This document shows positions 23,790 through 25,278 of a stretch of DNA of 25,278 nucleotides, one piece after another (position 1 is the stretch's first letter; the number at the start of each line of letters is the position of its first letter). The stretch is from Ettlia oleoabundans. Lineage: Eukaryota; Chlorophyta; Chlorophyceae; Chlamydomonadales. The position numbers were made by a program, and so were the translations under genes. Under the pieces are notes generated by a model. It had not been told where the DNA came from. It worked only from the letters and a program-made list of their open reading frames with translations, and ran no database searches. The DNA is taken from NCBI GenBank assembly GCA_019693395.1, contig JAAMXP010000260.1, forward strand, positions 1-25,278, given 5' to 3'.

Positions 23790-25278
23790 TTACTCGAAGC
23801 CCATGCCCCGCCGCCACGCCGCCGAGGTGCGGAACCTCTGTGCGTTGTGGGACATGAGGTGCATGAAGCGACCCCAACTCTGCTGGTAGTCCTGCAGTAC
23901 AACGGTGCGGGAGGGTGGCGGTACAAGGTTGGGTAGGTGGGTAGGCCGGAAGTGACACGGTGGTAAGAGGGGTGATGGCTAGGTGAAAATTGCAGAAAAG
24001 AGCAGGCAGACCGGCAGCTGCCACCCACCATCCCTCACCAGCCACCCAGCTAATACGCAAAGACCAGCACCCAGCACCAGCTGCCACCCACCTCCGTCAT
24101 CATCATGTCTGTGAGGCGCAAAAAGGTGAAGGCGCGCATGGGGGGCAGCTGCACCACGCGGGGGGGGGGCGGGGGGGCGCGCGCGCGCGTCAGACGGGCT
24201 ATGTGAGCATGCTCGCGGCAAGCGCAGCAAGAGCCTGACGCAGCTGCACAGACGCGCTCCGGCTTGGCTGATGAGTTGCAGCGCAGCACAGCGCAGCGTA
24301 TTATGAAATGGGAGCAGGAGTGGACTGTACAAGTGCAAGCATTGCAGCGGCGTGCAGGCAGGCGAGCAAGCAAGGGAGGGTGCTGCCCCCGTCAGCACGC
24401 CATCGCATGCCCTCACCCGTGCTCCGGCAGCCGCGTTGCTGCCGCCGTTTGCTGCTGCTGTGTTGGGGCTGTCTGTGCTGCTGCTGGGGCTGGCGGCCAG
24501 CGGGCTGCTGCTGGCACTGCCCCCGCCACTACCGCAGCTGACGTTGCCGCTCCCCCCTGCAGCCATGGCGGCGGCTGCGGCTGCACTGGCTGCTGCTGCG
24601 GGGCCTGCGGGGTCGAGGCCGCTTGATCCCGCGCCTGTCTGCAGCGGGGTGCCCCAGGGCTGAAGCGCAGGCAAGGCGGGGAAGGGAGGGCGGGAGCGTG
24701 GGTGGGTCACAGGAGAGGTGCATGTCCAAGAGTGGCGCAACAGGGGCTGGGCACCAGGGCACCACAGGCAGCACGATACACGCTCACAACATCACACGGG
24801 CTGGGCAACCAGCTGCTCCTGAGCAATAAAACAACGCTCACACCGCTACCACCCAGTACAGCACCACCCACCAGCACCCCACACACGACTGCAGCACCAT
24901 GCCAGCTCGCACAAGCGCCCCTGTCCCACCTGTGTGTTGTACACGATCCTGTGCAGCGCTGTTTCGTCGATGATGTTGGGCATGAAGCAGGGCAGCGCGT
25001 TCTCACCAGCAACACACACACCCACAGCTGCGGCGCACTCCCGCACCTGTGGGGGCAAGCAGAGGTGGTGAGGTTGGGGGGTGGAGCTGGAGTTGGGGGC
25101 GTCTTGAGGGTATGCAGCCAGCTCGATGTGGGAGGGCAACAGAACCGGCCTTGCGCAAGCGTGCCCCCGCCCCCACCACCATCACACTCACACACGCAAC
25201 CCACTCACGCACGCACACGCTCACCACACCCTCCCCGGCCCAAACACACAAGCCATCACTGCGCGCGCGCGTCCGCAG
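23790..25278 (-). CDS. Beta-amylase, C-terminal part, 5' end outside the window
   Basis: Beta-amylase releases maltose from the non-reducing ends of alpha-1,4-glucans (starch). Exons on the minus strand: 24930-25046, 24417-24638, 24092-24148 and 23790-23891, with stop TAA at 23792-23790; all junctions are GT-AG and phase 0. The first reads VRECAAAVGVCVAGENALP, in which the Glu at 25004-25002 corresponds to the catalytic base of plant beta-amylases (soybean Glu380, in the ENALP motif). LPPMRAFTFLRLTDMMMTE and the tail WGRFMHLMSHNAQRF...AAWRRGMGFE match the end of the barrel and the C-terminus. Between them sits a 74-codon exon of almost pure Ala, Gly, Ser and Asn. The catalytic acid, flexible loop and any transit peptide lie beyond base 25278, so localisation cannot be judged. 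Bases 25047-25278 appear to be intron, rich in CA and CG dinucleotides. Family assignment is firm; the low-complexity exon is less certain. Confidence 0.88.
24161..24189. repeat. G9-C-G7 tract followed by (GC)n, beside a splice acceptor
   Basis: On the minus strand this is (GC)n followed by C7-G-C9, ending 12 bases upstream of the beta-amylase exon that starts at 24148. It takes the place of the usual U-rich tract. The GC alternation could adopt Z-form and the G runs could form a quadruplex. Confidence 0.7.
25176..25275. repeat. CA/CG-rich low-complexity tract in a beta-amylase intron
   Basis: Plus-strand CACA and CGCA repeats run nearly to the window end and finish with GCGCGCGCGCG. Alternating purine-pyrimidine sequence of this kind is typical of intronic microsatellites and is open to slippage. 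No coding content was recognised. Confidence 0.55.

Noticed and set aside
24352..24663. A plus-strand Ala/Leu-rich hydrophobic frame resembling a membrane protein
   Set aside because: It is the antisense of the Ala/Gly/Ser exon of the beta-amylase, which has matching splice sites and phase on the minus strand.

Overview
The window looks like nuclear DNA from a green alga, most likely a trebouxiophyte of the Chlorella group. It is GC-rich. Its genes are split into many short exons (24 to about 1,000 bases) by GT-AG introns and a few GC-AG introns. The proteins are plant- or alga-type: plastid ATP sulfurylase, a TKL-class receptor-like kinase and a beta-amylase. Exon coordinates below come from reading splice sites by eye. 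Four of the five models keep phase across every junction I used, which is strong internal support, but no transcript data were available.

Layout: (1) 1-3737, minus strand: plastid-targeted ATP sulfurylase, with its 3' end outside the window. (2) 3738-3986: a 249-base divergent promoter region. (3) 3987-10072, plus strand: a 13-exon gene for a 1086-residue nuclear-type protein with acidic, disordered N- and C-terminal parts, a central domain that fits the DUF4211 pattern, and a canonical PCNA-interacting peptide at the C-terminus. (4) 10443-14405, minus strand, convergent with (3): an unrecognised, probably organelle-targeted helical-repeat protein. Three short tandem duplications (5, 8 and 43 bp) each shift its frame, and a larger ~190-bp block is duplicated near its 5' end. 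(5) 14406-15580: an apparently empty divergent intergenic region. (6) 15581-22524, plus strand: an 18-exon receptor-like protein kinase of about 1020 residues, with a signal peptide, two tandem Cys-containing ectodomain modules, a Pro-rich HAE-repeat stalk, one membrane span and a TKL kinase domain carrying DFN instead of DFG. (7) 22525-23789: convergent 3' region without a convincing gene. (8) 23790-25278, minus strand: the C-terminal part of a beta-amylase, with its 5' end outside the window.

The genes do not form a pathway. Sulfate activation, chromatin or replication, organelle function, signalling and starch breakdown sit side by side, as is usual in a eukaryotic nuclear genome. The most interesting points are the motif set of the DUF4211 protein (SUMO-interaction-like motifs plus a PIP box), the cluster of frame-breaking tandem duplications in one gene, the kinase architecture, and an Ala/Gly/Ser-rich phase-0 exon inside the beta-amylase catalytic region.
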